Below are positions 1-6,447 of a DNA stretch of 6,706 nt, piece by piece. The DNA comes from Rhodospirillaceae bacterium (lineage in GTDB: Bacteria > Pseudomonadota > Alphaproteobacteria > Rhodospirillales > 2-02-FULL-58-16). Location of the stretch: NCBI GenBank assembly GCA_030623425.1, contig JAUXMA010000084.1, positions 1 through 6,706 of the forward strand. Reading direction: 5' to 3'. Under the pieces are notes generated by a model. It saw nothing but the letters and a program-made list of their open reading frames with translations. It was not told the DNA's origin and ran no database searches. Within the stretch, counting starts at the first letter, position 1; every line of letters starts with the position of its first letter. Both the position numbers and the translations under genes were made by a program.

Positions 1-44
1 CCCCTACGACGGCGTTGCGAGGCTTCCGGACGTCGTCGTAGGGG
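1..44. repeat. Strong hairpin at the window edge, possible transcription terminator
   Basis: Bases 1-11 (CCCCTACGACG) are perfectly complementary to bases 34-44. The stem can continue inward through G12-T33, CGT/ACG (13-15 with 30-32) and T16-G29, closing a loop of about 12 bases. The two inner imperfect pairs are G-U wobbles if the RNA is made from the plus strand but C-A mismatches if made from the minus strand. This slightly favours a plus-strand RNA, for example the end of a gene lying left of the window. No clear T-run follows on the plus side (TACAATTTAG). On the minus side the following bases lie outside the window, so it could instead terminate the minus-strand genes at 68-617. A dispersed repeat is also possible. 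Confidence 0.5.
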
Positions 45-67
45 TACAATTTAGATGATACAGGCCA

Positions 68-250
68 CTAGGTGCCAAGATCGGGCATTTCCGCGTTTGG
101 GTTTGCCTCGACCAGTTTGGCCACGGTGTCAAAGGTATCGGCGCTTTTGCTCATTTTTTCCTTGATTGGCGGATTCTGAACTCCGACCTCGCGGAAAAAA
201 ATTGCCGCGTTGCGAAGAAGGTCCGCCGCCAGCTGAGCATTGGTCGGCAT
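68..250 (-). CDS. Small conserved-looking hypothetical protein, 60 aa
   Basis: The product is a 60-residue, cytoplasmic, mostly helical protein that starts MPTNAQLAADLLRNAAIFF and ends NPNAEMPDLGT. It has no signal peptide, membrane segment or cysteine. The ATG at 250 was chosen because a GGGAA ribosome-binding sequence sits about seven bases upstream and the protein-like helical composition begins there. The reading frame stays open back to an ATG at 325, which would give 85 residues, but that extension is arginine-rich and overlaps the probable promoter. The pattern of an N-terminal helix (QLAADLLRNAAIFFREVG), then NPPIKEKM, then a second helix looks like a short protein I associate with Rhodospirillales genomes, but I cannot name a family or function. 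It lies downstream of the 74-aa gene on the same strand, with a gap of 142 bases. Confidence 0.6.
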   Translation of the reverse strand: MPTNAQLAADLLRNAAIFFREVGVQNPPIKEKMSKSADTFDTVAKLVEANPNAEMPDLGT

Positions 251-296
251 GTCGGGTTCCCGGCTTTTTTTCCGATCGTTTCCACACCTTAACATG

Positions 297-325
297 TTGA
301 TATGGTATGGACCACGGGAAAACAA
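297..325 (-). promoter_or_regulatory. Possible promoter for the 60-aa gene
   Basis: Read on the minus strand, TTGTTT (325-320) and TATCAA (302-297) are separated by 17 bases. They match the sigma-70 consensus at 3 of 6 and 4 of 6 positions. A start site near 290 would leave a leader of about 40 bases before the ATG at 250. An 8-base palindrome, AACATGTT (291-298), overlaps the -10 region and could be an operator half or chance. This is a weak consensus match only. Confidence 0.25.
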
Positions 326-392
326 GCGGTTCCGGCAACCGGCCGGATGGGACCGGCGGCGGCAAAATCATAAAAGGCGGAAAATCAACGGA

Positions 393-617
393 TCAGACCA
401 GAATATTCAGATAGAACCCTCGCGGCACTTGGCTTTTCAACGGCCGGTCCGGCTCCAGGATCCTATCGAGCTCGACCAAAGCCTTCCGCACCTGGGGTGA
501 ATCGCGATGTTGGGTCACCGCCGCCCGCGCCTCGACTTCGCGGGCCTCCCGGTAGCCCCGCGCCCGGACGACCAAAAGGGGCGGCGCCAGACTGGGAATG
601 TTCGAAGGTTCGCTCAT
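393..617 (-). CDS. Small hypothetical protein, 74 aa, ending in a PRGFYLNI motif
   Basis: The product is 74 residues, starting MSEPSNIPSLAPPLLVV and ending LKSQVPRGFYLNILV. It is rich in arginine and glutamate in the middle (residues about 18-50), with no signal peptide and no membrane helix long enough to trust. The C-terminal stretch LDRILEPDRPLKSQVPRGFYLNI looks constrained rather than random. I recall similar LDR..PRGFYLNI tails in uncharacterised alphaproteobacterial proteins, but this is memory, not a search. The ATG at 617 is preceded by GGGG only two or three bases upstream, an unusually tight spacing, so the start is uncertain. It is divergent from the receptor gene, sharing a 236-base intergenic region, and co-directional with the 60-aa gene. 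Being a shadow of GC-rich DNA is the main alternative. Confidence 0.5.
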   Translation of the reverse strand: MSEPSNIPSLAPPLLVVRARGYREAREVEARAAVTQHRDSPQVRKALVELDRILEPDRPLKSQVPRGFYLNILV

Positions 618-699
618 ATCCCCAAACTAGGGGAAAAGGGTTAACAGACTCTCAAACGCCGCCGGCCAGCCCCGCCGAGCATTCCTTTGGCTCGCGACA

Positions 700-738
700 A
701 AACCGTTCGGGGACGGTTTCATTTCGACGGCTTCGTCG
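700..738. repeat. Two tandem hairpins in the divergent intergenic region
   Basis: AAACCGT (700-706) pairs perfectly with ACGGTTT (713-719) around a six-base TCGGGG loop. Five bases further on, CGACG (725-729) pairs with CGTCG (734-738) around GCTT. Neither is followed by a clean T-run, and no plus-strand gene ends upstream within the window, so a terminator role is not well supported. They could be operator sites or insulate the divergent genes. A third symmetric element, the palindrome CTAAATTTAG (749-758), follows 10 bases later. Confidence 0.4.
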
Positions 739-773
739 GTGAGAGGCCCTAAATTTAGCCACGGCCATGAACT

Positions 774-782
774 TTATCCACA
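774..782 (+). promoter_or_regulatory. Perfect DnaA-box match overlapping the receptor promoter
   Basis: TTATCCACA at 774-782 is an exact match to the classical DnaA box TTATNCACA. It overlaps the candidate -35 hexamer (777-782) of the promoter upstream of the receptor-like gene. Considering both strands, about 0.2 such matches are expected by chance in a window this size. The match is therefore suggestive only, and I saw no cluster of further boxes that would indicate an origin. Confidence 0.35.
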
Positions 783-806
783 AACCACAGATTTTCCTCG
801 TATAAT
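777..806 (+). promoter_or_regulatory. Probable sigma-70 promoter of the receptor-like gene
   Basis: A perfect -10 hexamer, TATAAT, lies at 801-806. TCCACA (777-782) lies 18 bases upstream and matches the -35 consensus TTGACA at four of six positions. Transcription would begin near 813 and give a leader of about 40 bases before the ATG at 854. The region just upstream is AT-rich relative to its surroundings. No sigma-28 flagellar-type promoter (TAAA-N15-GCCGATAA) was found, although many chemoreceptor genes use one. Confidence 0.55.
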
Positions 807-838
807 GTCCGTTTGGGCGTTAAAACGCCATCCCCGTG

Positions 839-847
839 GAGAGGGGG
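839..847 (+). promoter_or_regulatory. Ribosome-binding site deciding the receptor start
   Basis: GAGAGGGGG lies six bases upstream of the ATG at 854. An in-frame GTG at 836 would extend the protein by six residues, but those codons are the ribosome-binding sequence itself, so the ATG at 854 is preferred. Confidence 0.7.
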
Positions 848-853
848 TTTTCC

Positions 854-3037
854 ATGGCGCAAGAAAACAATTTTTACCAAATGCTTTCGGATTCCGGGAT
901 CAAGGGATCCGGCGATCGGTCTTTCCTGGGCGCCATGGGGTTGTCGGCCCGCATGGGTCTTTTCGTTGTCATCGGCATTGCCGCCGCCGCCGCCGCCGTC
1001 GGGGGAGGGTTGCTCGCCGACAAAAAATTCACCGCCGCCCAAGAGCGTTCGGCGGCAAGCGAAAAAATGGCCGACATGGCGACCGCGGTCAAAGCCAAGC
1101 TGTGGGAAGTCCGAGACGCCGAAAAAGATCTCCTGCTCGCCAGGACGCCAGAATCCGTGGCCGTCCATAAAGCCGCCGTGGTTTCTCTTGCCGCTTTGCT
1201 GAACGGTCTTTACGAACATCCCGGAGCCGAGACGGCGAGAAAAAGCATCGCCACCATCAACGAAGGCTTGGCCCAATACTCGGCGAAACTCGGAAACCTG
1301 CTGGAAGCCGGAAAAGCCGGCAAGGAAGCCGCCGCCGATGGGTCGTTAAGCCGGCTTAAGGCCACGGCCAAGGCGTTGCAAGGCCAGTTTGCGGAATCCC
1401 GGATCACTGACTTGATCGATGTCATGGCGGCGGTCCGCCGGCACGAAAAAGACTTTCTTTTGCGCGGCGCCGCGAATGACCTTGCGCTCATCAATAAAGG
1501 CCTTGACGAACTCAGCGGACTGGTCGCCGGGGCTTCGTTGCCCGATGAGCAAAAGGCCGGCATCGCCGATTTATTGAAAACCTATCGGGACGTCATCACC
1601 GCCACCGCCGCCAAGGACCGCCTTAAATGGAAAGAAAGCTTGCTCCGGCTGGACGAAATTCACGCCTACTTGGCGCCGAGCGTGGAAACACTGACCGCCT
1701 TCGCCAGCGACAAGGCCGCCGCCGCCGCCGAGGCGGAACAGGAATTGCGGCGTACCGTCCGTTTTGGCGCGCCGGTGTTCGCCGTGGCGTTGTTGCTGGT
1801 GCTCACCCTGTCCGGTTTCGTGTTGATGCGGAGCATTGCCGCCCCCGTCCGCACCATCGCCGGCGCCGCTCTCGGCTTGGCGGAAGGCGAGGAAAACGTG
1901 ACCATTCCCTTGCTGGGCAACATCGACGACGTGGGGGAACTGGCCCGCGCCCTGGCCAGCCTGAAAGCGACACTGGCCGGGATGGAGTTGCTCCGCAAGG
2001 ACCTGGCAACGAAAACGGCCGAGGCCGTAAGAGGCAGCGCCGCCGTCACCGAGTTGGCGCGGATACGCATCGACTTGGCGGATGCCAAGGAAGAGGCCGA
2101 AATGTACCAGACCGCGGAAGCCGACGCGGCGCGGCTGAGAACCGAAATGGAGAGTTTGCAGGCCGAAGCCGCCCAGCTGAGGAATGACTTGGCCAAGACC
2201 AGTGCCGAAATCGAAAGTGGCGAAGCCGAAGTGGCACGGCTGAGATCGGAAGTGGAAACCCTCGGGACCGAGGCCGAAAAGGGCGAAGCGACGGTGATCG
2301 AAGCGGCGTTGCTGAGGATGGACCTGGAATCGACAAAAGCCGAACTGGAACATGCCGAGGCGGCGGCCAAAAGCGGCTTGGTCAAAAACCTGGAAGATCT
2401 CGAACCGGCGGGTGCGCCCTTGGCCAGGGCCGGCTCGTCGCCGCCGGCCGAGGAAACTCCTCCCAGCGCCATCTTTTCGATCAGCAAACAAGTGGCGATA
2501 TCTTCCGAAAGCGTTTCCTCCGCCGCTTACGAGGCGGAACGGACCGGTACCCTGATCAGGGGTCTTTTCGCCGCCGCCGAGAAAATCGGTGAGGTCGAAA
2601 AACTTCTCGCCACCATCAACGAACAAACCAATCTGCTGGTTTTCAAGCCCGGAATTGCGGACGGCCGGGGCGGCGGCGAGGCCGACAATCTTGTCGTCCT
2701 GAGCTCGGATCAAAGAAGCGCTTCCGAGCAAGGTGGGCTGGGCGAGGATGCCATCGGCCAGCGTTTTGACATCATCCGCTCGACGGCCGGCCAGATCACC
2801 TGGACGGTCAGGGACCTCGGACGGACCATCAACGGCGTCAAGGACATCGCCCTGGAAGTCGCCGAAACGTCCTCCGCGGAGGCCATGAAGGTGACCACCG
2901 AACTGCTCGAGCAGTCCGAGCATCTGCGCGAAATGCTCGACTCCCTGGTCAACAGTATCCAGGGCGCCTCGGACGATACCGACATCGCCGAGGGCGATGG
3001 CGAAAAAACGGATCTGAAACCCCCATCACAGGTTTAA
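854..3037 (+). CDS. Membrane chemoreceptor-like protein with degenerate signalling tip and inserted coiled coil
   Basis: This 727-residue protein has the layout of a methyl-accepting chemotaxis receptor. A short cytoplasmic N-terminus leads to TM1 (about 34-54, with an alanine run). A helical periplasmic domain follows (about 55-304) with two related helices, [11 protein letters not shown] (86-96) and [12 protein letters not shown] (194-205). Those repeats suggest a helical bimodular (HBM-type) sensor, a fold that binds small organic ligands in other receptors. TM2 is about 306-325 and HAMP about 327-375. Residues about 376-515 form a long charged coiled coil, followed by a Pro/Ser linker (517-538). 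Residues 539-703 are recognisably the receptor signalling hairpin ([27 protein letters not shown]-terminal [17 protein letters not shown]). At the tip, usual LNATIEAARAGE is replaced by [12 protein letters not shown] (597-608) with no length change, so contacts for CheA/CheW and trimer packing are largely lost. The gene is intact, so it may signal to something else, be a modified scaffold, or be decaying. It stands alone, with no che genes in the window. Confidence 0.85.
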   Translation: MAQENNFYQMLSDSGIKGSGDRSFLGAMGLSARMGLFVVIGIAAAAAAVGGGLLADKKFTAAQERSAASEKMADMATAVKAKLWEVRDAEKDLLLARTPESVAVHKAAVVSLAALLNGLYEHPGAETARKSIATINEGLAQYSAKLGNLLEAGKAGKEAAADGSLSRLKATAKALQGQFAESRITDLIDVMAAVRRHEKDFLLRGAANDLALINKGLDELSGLVAGASLPDEQKAGIADLLKTYRDVITATAAKDRLKWKESLLRLDEIHAYLAPSVETLTAFASDKAAAAAEAEQELRRTVRFGAPVFAVALLLVLTLSGFVLMRSIAAPVRTIAGAALGLAEGEENVTIPLLGNIDDVGELARALASLKATLAGMELLRKDLATKTAEAVRGSAAVTELARIRIDLADAKEEAEMYQTAEADAARLRTEMESLQAEAAQLRNDLAKTSAEIESGEAEVARLRSEVETLGTEAEKGEATVIEAALLRMDLESTKAELEHAEAAAKSGLVKNLEDLEPAGAPLARAGSSPPAEETPPSAIFSISKQVAISSESVSSAAYEAERTGTLIRGLFAAAEKIGEVEKLLATINEQTNLLVFKPGIADGRGGGEADNLVVLSSDQRSASEQGGLGEDAIGQRFDIIRSTAGQITWTVRDLGRTINGVKDIALEVAETSSAEAMKVTTELLEQSEHLREMLDSLVNSIQGASDDTDIAEGDGEKTDLKPPSQV

Positions 3038-4230
3038 ACGGTCTTCAGAACCGCGACGCCGGGCAGGCTCTTGCCTTCCAGCCATTCGAGGAAGGCGCCG
3101 CCCGCCGTCGAAACATAAGAGAAATCGCCGTCGACGCCGGCATGGACAAGGGCGGCGACGGTATCGCCGCCGCCGGCGACGGTAAGCAGCGTCCCGTTCT
3201 TGGTCAGTCTCGCCGCCGCTCGCGCCACCGCGTTGGTGGCGGCGTCGAATGGAGGAATTTCGAAAGCCCCGAAAGGACCGTTCCAGACCAGGGTTCTGCA
3301 TTCTTCAAGCCGCGCCGACACTTCGGCCACCGAAGCCGGTCCCACGTCCAACATCATGGCGTCAATCGGAATGGCCTCCACCGGCACGGTCTCGGAGGCG
3401 GCTCCTCTCTTGAGCTGGCGCGCCACCACGGCGTCCCTGGGCAGGATGATTTGGCAGCCGTCGCCGGCCGCCGCCGCCATGATTTCCAGCGCCGAATCCG
3501 CCATTTCCGTCTCGCAAAGGGATTTGCCGACATCGACGCCCTGGGCATGCAGAAAAGTGTTGGCCATGCCGCCGCCGATGATCAGCACGTCCACCTTGCC
3601 CGTAAGGTTGCCCAGCACTTCCATCTTGGTCGACACCTTGGCGCCGCCGACCACCGCCGCCAGCGGCCGCCGCGGCGCTTCGAGGGCGTTTCCGAGCGCC
3701 ACCAGTTCCGCCTGCATCAGCCGCCCGGCCGCCGCCGGCAGCAACCGGGCAACGGCTTCGGTCGAGGCATGCGCCCGATGGGCGCAGGAAAAAGCGTCGT
3801 TGACATAGGCCTCGCCGTGAGCGGCCAGTTTTTCGGCGAAAGCCAAGTTGTTTTCAGTTTCCCCGGCGTGGAAGCGCAGGTTCTCAAGCAAGGCGATGTC
3901 GCCGTCCTTCATGGCGGCGACGGTTTTTTTGGCCTCCGCGCCGATGCTGTCCGTGGCGAAAGCCACCGGCCGCCCGAGGGCGGCACTCAAGGCGGCGGCG
4001 ACGGGGCGCAAGGAAAGTTCGTCGACAACCCGCCCCTCGGGCCGGCCGAAATGAGAGACGACGATGACCCTGGCGCCTTTGTCGGCGAGTTCTATCAAGG
4101 TCGGCGCGGTGCGGTCCAGACGGGTGCCGTCGGTCACCCGGCCCTTGTCCATCGGCGTGTTGAGGTCGGCGCGGACCAGGACCCGCTTGCCGGCGACTTG
4201 CAGATCGTCAATGGTCCTAATCTTGTTCAT
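3034..4230 (-). CDS. pgk: Phosphoglycerate kinase
   Basis: Catalyses the reversible transfer of phosphate between 1,3-bisphosphoglycerate and ADP in cytoplasmic glycolysis and gluconeogenesis. The 398-residue length is normal for the bacterial enzyme, and all signature blocks are visible. The N-terminal domain has VRADLNTP (19-26), SHFGRP (59-64), LLENLRFH (114-121) and [13 protein letters not shown] (144-156), which bring the basic triose-phosphate site. The C-terminal domain has [10 protein letters not shown] (193-202), [11 protein letters not shown] (217-227), WNGPFGAFE (316-324), GGGDT (353-357) and [14 protein letters not shown] (374-387), which form the nucleotide site and hinge. The STAGGA form rather than STGGGA is typical of alphaproteobacterial enzymes. 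The ATG at 4230 matches the family start; an in-frame TTG at 4245 would add five residues. It follows ccmI by 45 bases on the same strand, without the usual gap gene beside it in the window. Its stop overlaps the stop of the convergent receptor gene. Confidence 0.97.
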   Translation of the reverse strand: MNKIRTIDDLQVAGKRVLVRADLNTPMDKGRVTDGTRLDRTAPTLIELADKGARVIVVSHFGRPEGRVVDELSLRPVAAALSAALGRPVAFATDSIGAEAKKTVAAMKDGDIALLENLRFHAGETENNLAFAEKLAAHGEAYVNDAFSCAHRAHASTEAVARLLPAAAGRLMQAELVALGNALEAPRRPLAAVVGGAKVSTKMEVLGNLTGKVDVLIIGGGMANTFLHAQGVDVGKSLCETEMADSALEIMAAAAGDGCQIILPRDAVVARQLKRGAASETVPVEAIPIDAMMLDVGPASVAEVSARLEECRTLVWNGPFGAFEIPPFDAATNAVARAAARLTKNGTLLTVAGGGDTVAALVHAGVDGDFSYVSTAGGAFLEWLEGKSLPGVAVLKTV

Positions 4231-4275
4231 AGCCGTATATCCCAAAGGCTCTCTCGGTTACTGCGTGAAGCGGAC

Positions 4276-5382
4276 TCATTTTTTCGCCGCCGCCCGTTTT
4301 CGCGCCTGCAATGCCTTTTCCGTCTCGCCCAGGGCTTCATAGGCCCGCGCCAGCCGCGACCAGCCCTCGGCATCGTCGGGACGATCGGCGAGCTTGGCGG
4401 CCAGCTTTTCGACCATGGCGCGGATTGCCTCGATTTGTTGCCGATCGGGCATTGGCGCCGCCGTTTCGAGCTTGGCCAGGCTTTTCGCCAGCTCGAGGGC
4501 CTCGGCGGTCGGCTTGATGGAGGCGGGATCGACGCCGGCTTCCTCGGCCGTGCTGTCGATCTGACGGCGCACCAAATCGAGCCATGGCGCCTGGTCGGCC
4601 GAAACCGTCACCAAATCCACCCAATCCCGCAAGGCGCCCCGGACGTCTCCTTGCCGCGCCTTGTCCATGCCCAGGTAGTATCGGGCTTTCGGATTGAACG
4701 GATCGGAGGCGCGAACGCGCTGGAATATCTCGCGCCCCTCGGCGGTGACGGCGCCGCCCGCCAACAGCATCAGAACTTCCGCGTAATCGACGGAAATGCC
4801 GGGGCGGTTATCGATTCGCAAGGCCCGCCGGTAGGCTTCGGCGGCGCCTTGGTAGTTTTGCAAGGTCTTGTAGGTGCGCGCCAACAACAGCCATCCCTTG
4901 ATGTCATCGGGGCTCTGGGCCAGGCGTTCGGCAAGCTGGCTCGCCAATTCTTCCACATCGCCGCTTGCTCCGGCCGCCGCCGCCGGCGCCTTCCGCGCGG
5001 CAAATGGAAAGTCGGGAATCCCCGGCTGGCCGAGATGGAGATACAAGGCCACCGCGCCCACCGGCACGGCGACGGCGATAATGACGATCAACCCGCGGCG
5101 GCCGGCGGCCGGCGACGCGGCGGCTCCGGAGGCGATGGCGTCGGCTGTCTCGCGGACGGCAAGCAGGCGTCGCTGAATTTCCGTCCTCGCGGCGGTGGCT
5201 TCGGCGCCGCTCAGCAGACCGCGCCCGAGGTCCAGCGCCACCTCTTTCAACTGTTCGCGGTAGACGGTGGCGTCGAAATCGGCGCGGCCGGGCTCGTCGG
5301 CGGGGCGGCGGAAAAGGGGGAAAAGAAGCAAGGCCAAGGCCGCCGCCGTGATCAAGGCGATGAGGATCCAAAGGGCGGTCAT
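4276..5382 (-). CDS. ccmI: Cytochrome c maturation protein CcmI (CycH)
   Basis: CcmI binds apocytochrome c at the periplasmic face of the inner membrane and delivers it to the haem lyase CcmF. The 368-residue protein shows TM1 (about 2-22) and a cytoplasmic loop with the conserved YREQLKEVALDLGRGLLSGAE and EIQRRLL helices (41-74). TM2 (about 97-117) and a Pro/Ala linker follow. The periplasmic part is built of TPR-like helices: about 143-190 (VEELASQLAERLAQSPDD, GWLLLARTYKTL), 198-258, and a last repeat at 326-361 (KLADRPDDAEGWSRLARAYEALGETEKAL). The fused two-domain form is common in alphaproteobacteria. Its ATG overlaps the ccmH stop as ATGA, and an AAGGA ribosome-binding sequence lies seven bases upstream inside ccmH, indicating translational coupling. 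The family call rests on architecture plus position after ccmG and ccmH. Confidence 0.93.
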   Translation of the reverse strand: MTALWILIALITAAALALLLFPLFRRPADEPGRADFDATVYREQLKEVALDLGRGLLSGAEATAARTEIQRRLLAVRETADAIASGAAASPAAGRRGLIVIIAVAVPVGAVALYLHLGQPGIPDFPFAARKAPAAAAGASGDVEELASQLAERLAQSPDDIKGWLLLARTYKTLQNYQGAAEAYRRALRIDNRPGISVDYAEVLMLLAGGAVTAEGREIFQRVRASDPFNPKARYYLGMDKARQGDVRGALRDWVDLVTVSADQAPWLDLVRRQIDSTAEEAGVDPASIKPTAEALELAKSLAKLETAAPMPDRQQIEAIRAMVEKLAAKLADRPDDAEGWSRLARAYEALGETEKALQARKRAAAKK

Positions 5383-5846
5383 TCGGCGTCCTTGTCGAGA
5401 AGCGCCCGCAGGCGGCGCTTCTCGTCGGCGCTAAGCGGCGGCGGAGCGGCGGGCGGCGTCCGTTGGCGGCGGCGGAAAAAAAGGATCACCGCCAAAATGC
5501 CGAGCCCGGCAATGACCGCAGGGCCGAACCAGAGAACGTAAGTGGCGCCTTTGAGCGGCGGCATCAGAAGGACGAAATCGCCATAGCGGGAGACCACGTA
5601 ATCGATGACCTGTTGGTTGCCGTCGCCCGCCGTCAGCCGCTGGCGGACCAAAAGGCGCAGGTCGCGGGCAAGCTCGGCGTCGGATTCGTCGATCGACTGG
5701 TTCTGGCAGACCAGGCAGCGCAGGCCCTTGCTGATCTCCCGCGCCCGTTCCTCCAACACCGGGTCGTCGAGCATCTCGCCGGGCTCGACGGCGCCGGCGG
5801 CAAGGGCGAGAAGGGACAGAACAAGGGCGGCGAAGACGGTTCTCAT
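5379..5846 (-). CDS. ccmH: Cytochrome c maturation protein CcmH (CycL), haem lyase thioreductase subunit
   Basis: CcmH is the membrane-anchored periplasmic thiol protein that reduces or holds the apocytochrome CXXCH cysteines with CcmG, next to CcmF and CcmI. The 155-residue product has a signal peptide (about 1-18, cleavage near AGA/VEP) and the family motif LRCLVCQNQSI with C44 and C47. A helical segment (QVIDYVVSRYGDFVLL, about 79-94) is typical of the family, followed by one transmembrane helix (about 104-124). A short Pro-rich cytoplasmic tail ends the protein. The length is that of the single-domain form, with CcmI encoded separately. The start is ATG at 5846, whose first base is the last base of the ccmG stop (TGATG). 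GTG at 5849 is an alternative that fits the AAGGA at 5860-5856 slightly better (six rather than nine bases spacing). The change is one residue. Confidence 0.95.
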   Translation of the reverse strand: MRTVFAALVLSLLALAAGAVEPGEMLDDPVLEERAREISKGLRCLVCQNQSIDESDAELARDLRLLVRQRLTAGDGNQQVIDYVVSRYGDFVLLMPPLKGATYVLWFGPAVIAGLGILAVILFFRRRQRTPPAAPPPLSADEKRRLRALLDKDAE

Positions 5847-6403
5847 CACCGGGCGTCCTTTTGCCCGCGCTTGCGCAGTTCCCGAATTATCGGCCAGATG
5901 GTCTCCTCCCAGATCTTGTCGTTCATCGGCCCCACCTGCTTGTAGCGGATGACGCCGTTTTCATCGATGATGAAGGTCTCGGGCGCGCCGTAGACGCCGA
6001 AGGCGATGGCGGCCTTGCTGTTGGGGTCGTCGCCGATGAGGGTGAACGGATCGCCCTTTTTCTTGAGCCAGTTGGGGCCGTCGTCGGGGGTCTTCTCGAT
6101 CCAGTCCACGCCGTAGAGGGGGACCCGGTTCTCGCCCTTGATCTTCATCAGGAAGGGATGCTCCACCTGGCAGGCAATGCACCATGAACCGAAGATGTTG
6201 ACCAGCGACACCTGGCCCTTGAGGTCTTCCGAGGTCAGCCCCCGCTCATGGCCCTTGATGGGGGGAAGCTCGAAGTCCGGCACTTTCTGGTCGATCAGGA
6301 CGGAGGGCAGAGCGCTGGGATCCCGGGTCAGGCCGATGGCGAAATAGACGGCCAGAACCACGAACACCGCCAACGGCAGCAGAAAGAGGAGACGCTTGTT
6401 CAT
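5846..6403 (-). CDS. ccmG: Thiol:disulfide interchange protein CcmG (DsbE/CycY)
   Basis: CcmG is a membrane-tethered periplasmic thioredoxin-like protein that passes electrons from CcdA/DsbD to CcmH or apocytochrome c during System I cytochrome c maturation. The 185-residue product has one N-terminal membrane anchor (about 5-24) and the linker VPDFELPPI (41-49). The thioredoxin fold has active site WCIACQVEHP (74-83, C75 and C78), the family's acidic groove region around GVDWIEKTPDDGP (98-110), and the cis-proline loop GVYGAPETFIID (137-148, P141). The active-site dipeptide Ile-Ala without proline is less common than the WCVPC or WCPTC forms I know. The ATG at 6403 is preferred because a GGGA ribosome-binding sequence lies six bases upstream and the protein then starts with a normal anchor. 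A longer frame to 6496 would run into the inverted repeat. Confidence 0.96.
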   Translation of the reverse strand: MNKRLLFLLPLAVFVVLAVYFAIGLTRDPSALPSVLIDQKVPDFELPPIKGHERGLTSEDLKGQVSLVNIFGSWCIACQVEHPFLMKIKGENRVPLYGVDWIEKTPDDGPNWLKKKGDPFTLIGDDPNSKAAIAFGVYGAPETFIIDENGVIRYKQVGPMNDKIWEETIWPIIRELRKRGQKDAR

Positions 6404-6447
6404 GATCGATCCCGCCGCCTTTGCCGCTCCGCCGGCCGGTCCTTGTT

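Noticed and set aside
497..742. A plus-strand 81-codon frame in the region before the receptor
   Set aside because: It is Pro/Arg/Ser-rich, overlaps the 74-aa gene and the intergenic hairpins, and shows no sign of protein constraint.
750..771. TAAA followed by GCCATGAA as a sigma-28 flagellar promoter
   Set aside because: The spacer is 10 bases instead of about 15 and the second element matches poorly. A better sigma-70 promoter lies downstream.
774..782. Chromosome replication origin near the DnaA box
   Set aside because: I noticed only one perfect box, with no cluster, no AT-rich unwinding region and no origin-linked genes.
970..1001. GCC trinucleotide run in the receptor gene as a phase-variation repeat
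   Set aside because: It encodes the alanine stretch of TM1, and changes in triplet number keep the frame, so it could not switch the gene off. It is ordinary in GC-rich DNA.
1571..2923. A 450-codon open frame on the minus strand, opposite the receptor-like gene
   Set aside because: The translation is Gly/Phe/Gln/Arg-rich without domains and mirrors the codon bias of the receptor gene on the other strand.
2943..2964. Inverted repeat CCCTGG/CCAGGG near the end of the receptor gene as a terminator
   Set aside because: It has a six-base stem with a ten-base loop, lies inside coding sequence, and is not followed by a T-run on either strand.
3142..5541. A 799-codon open frame on the plus strand, opposite pgk and ccmI
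   Set aside because: It runs antisense to unmistakable genes. Its translation is low-complexity (Gly, Arg, His and Gln rich), as expected from the complement of GC-rich codons, and shows no recognisable domain.
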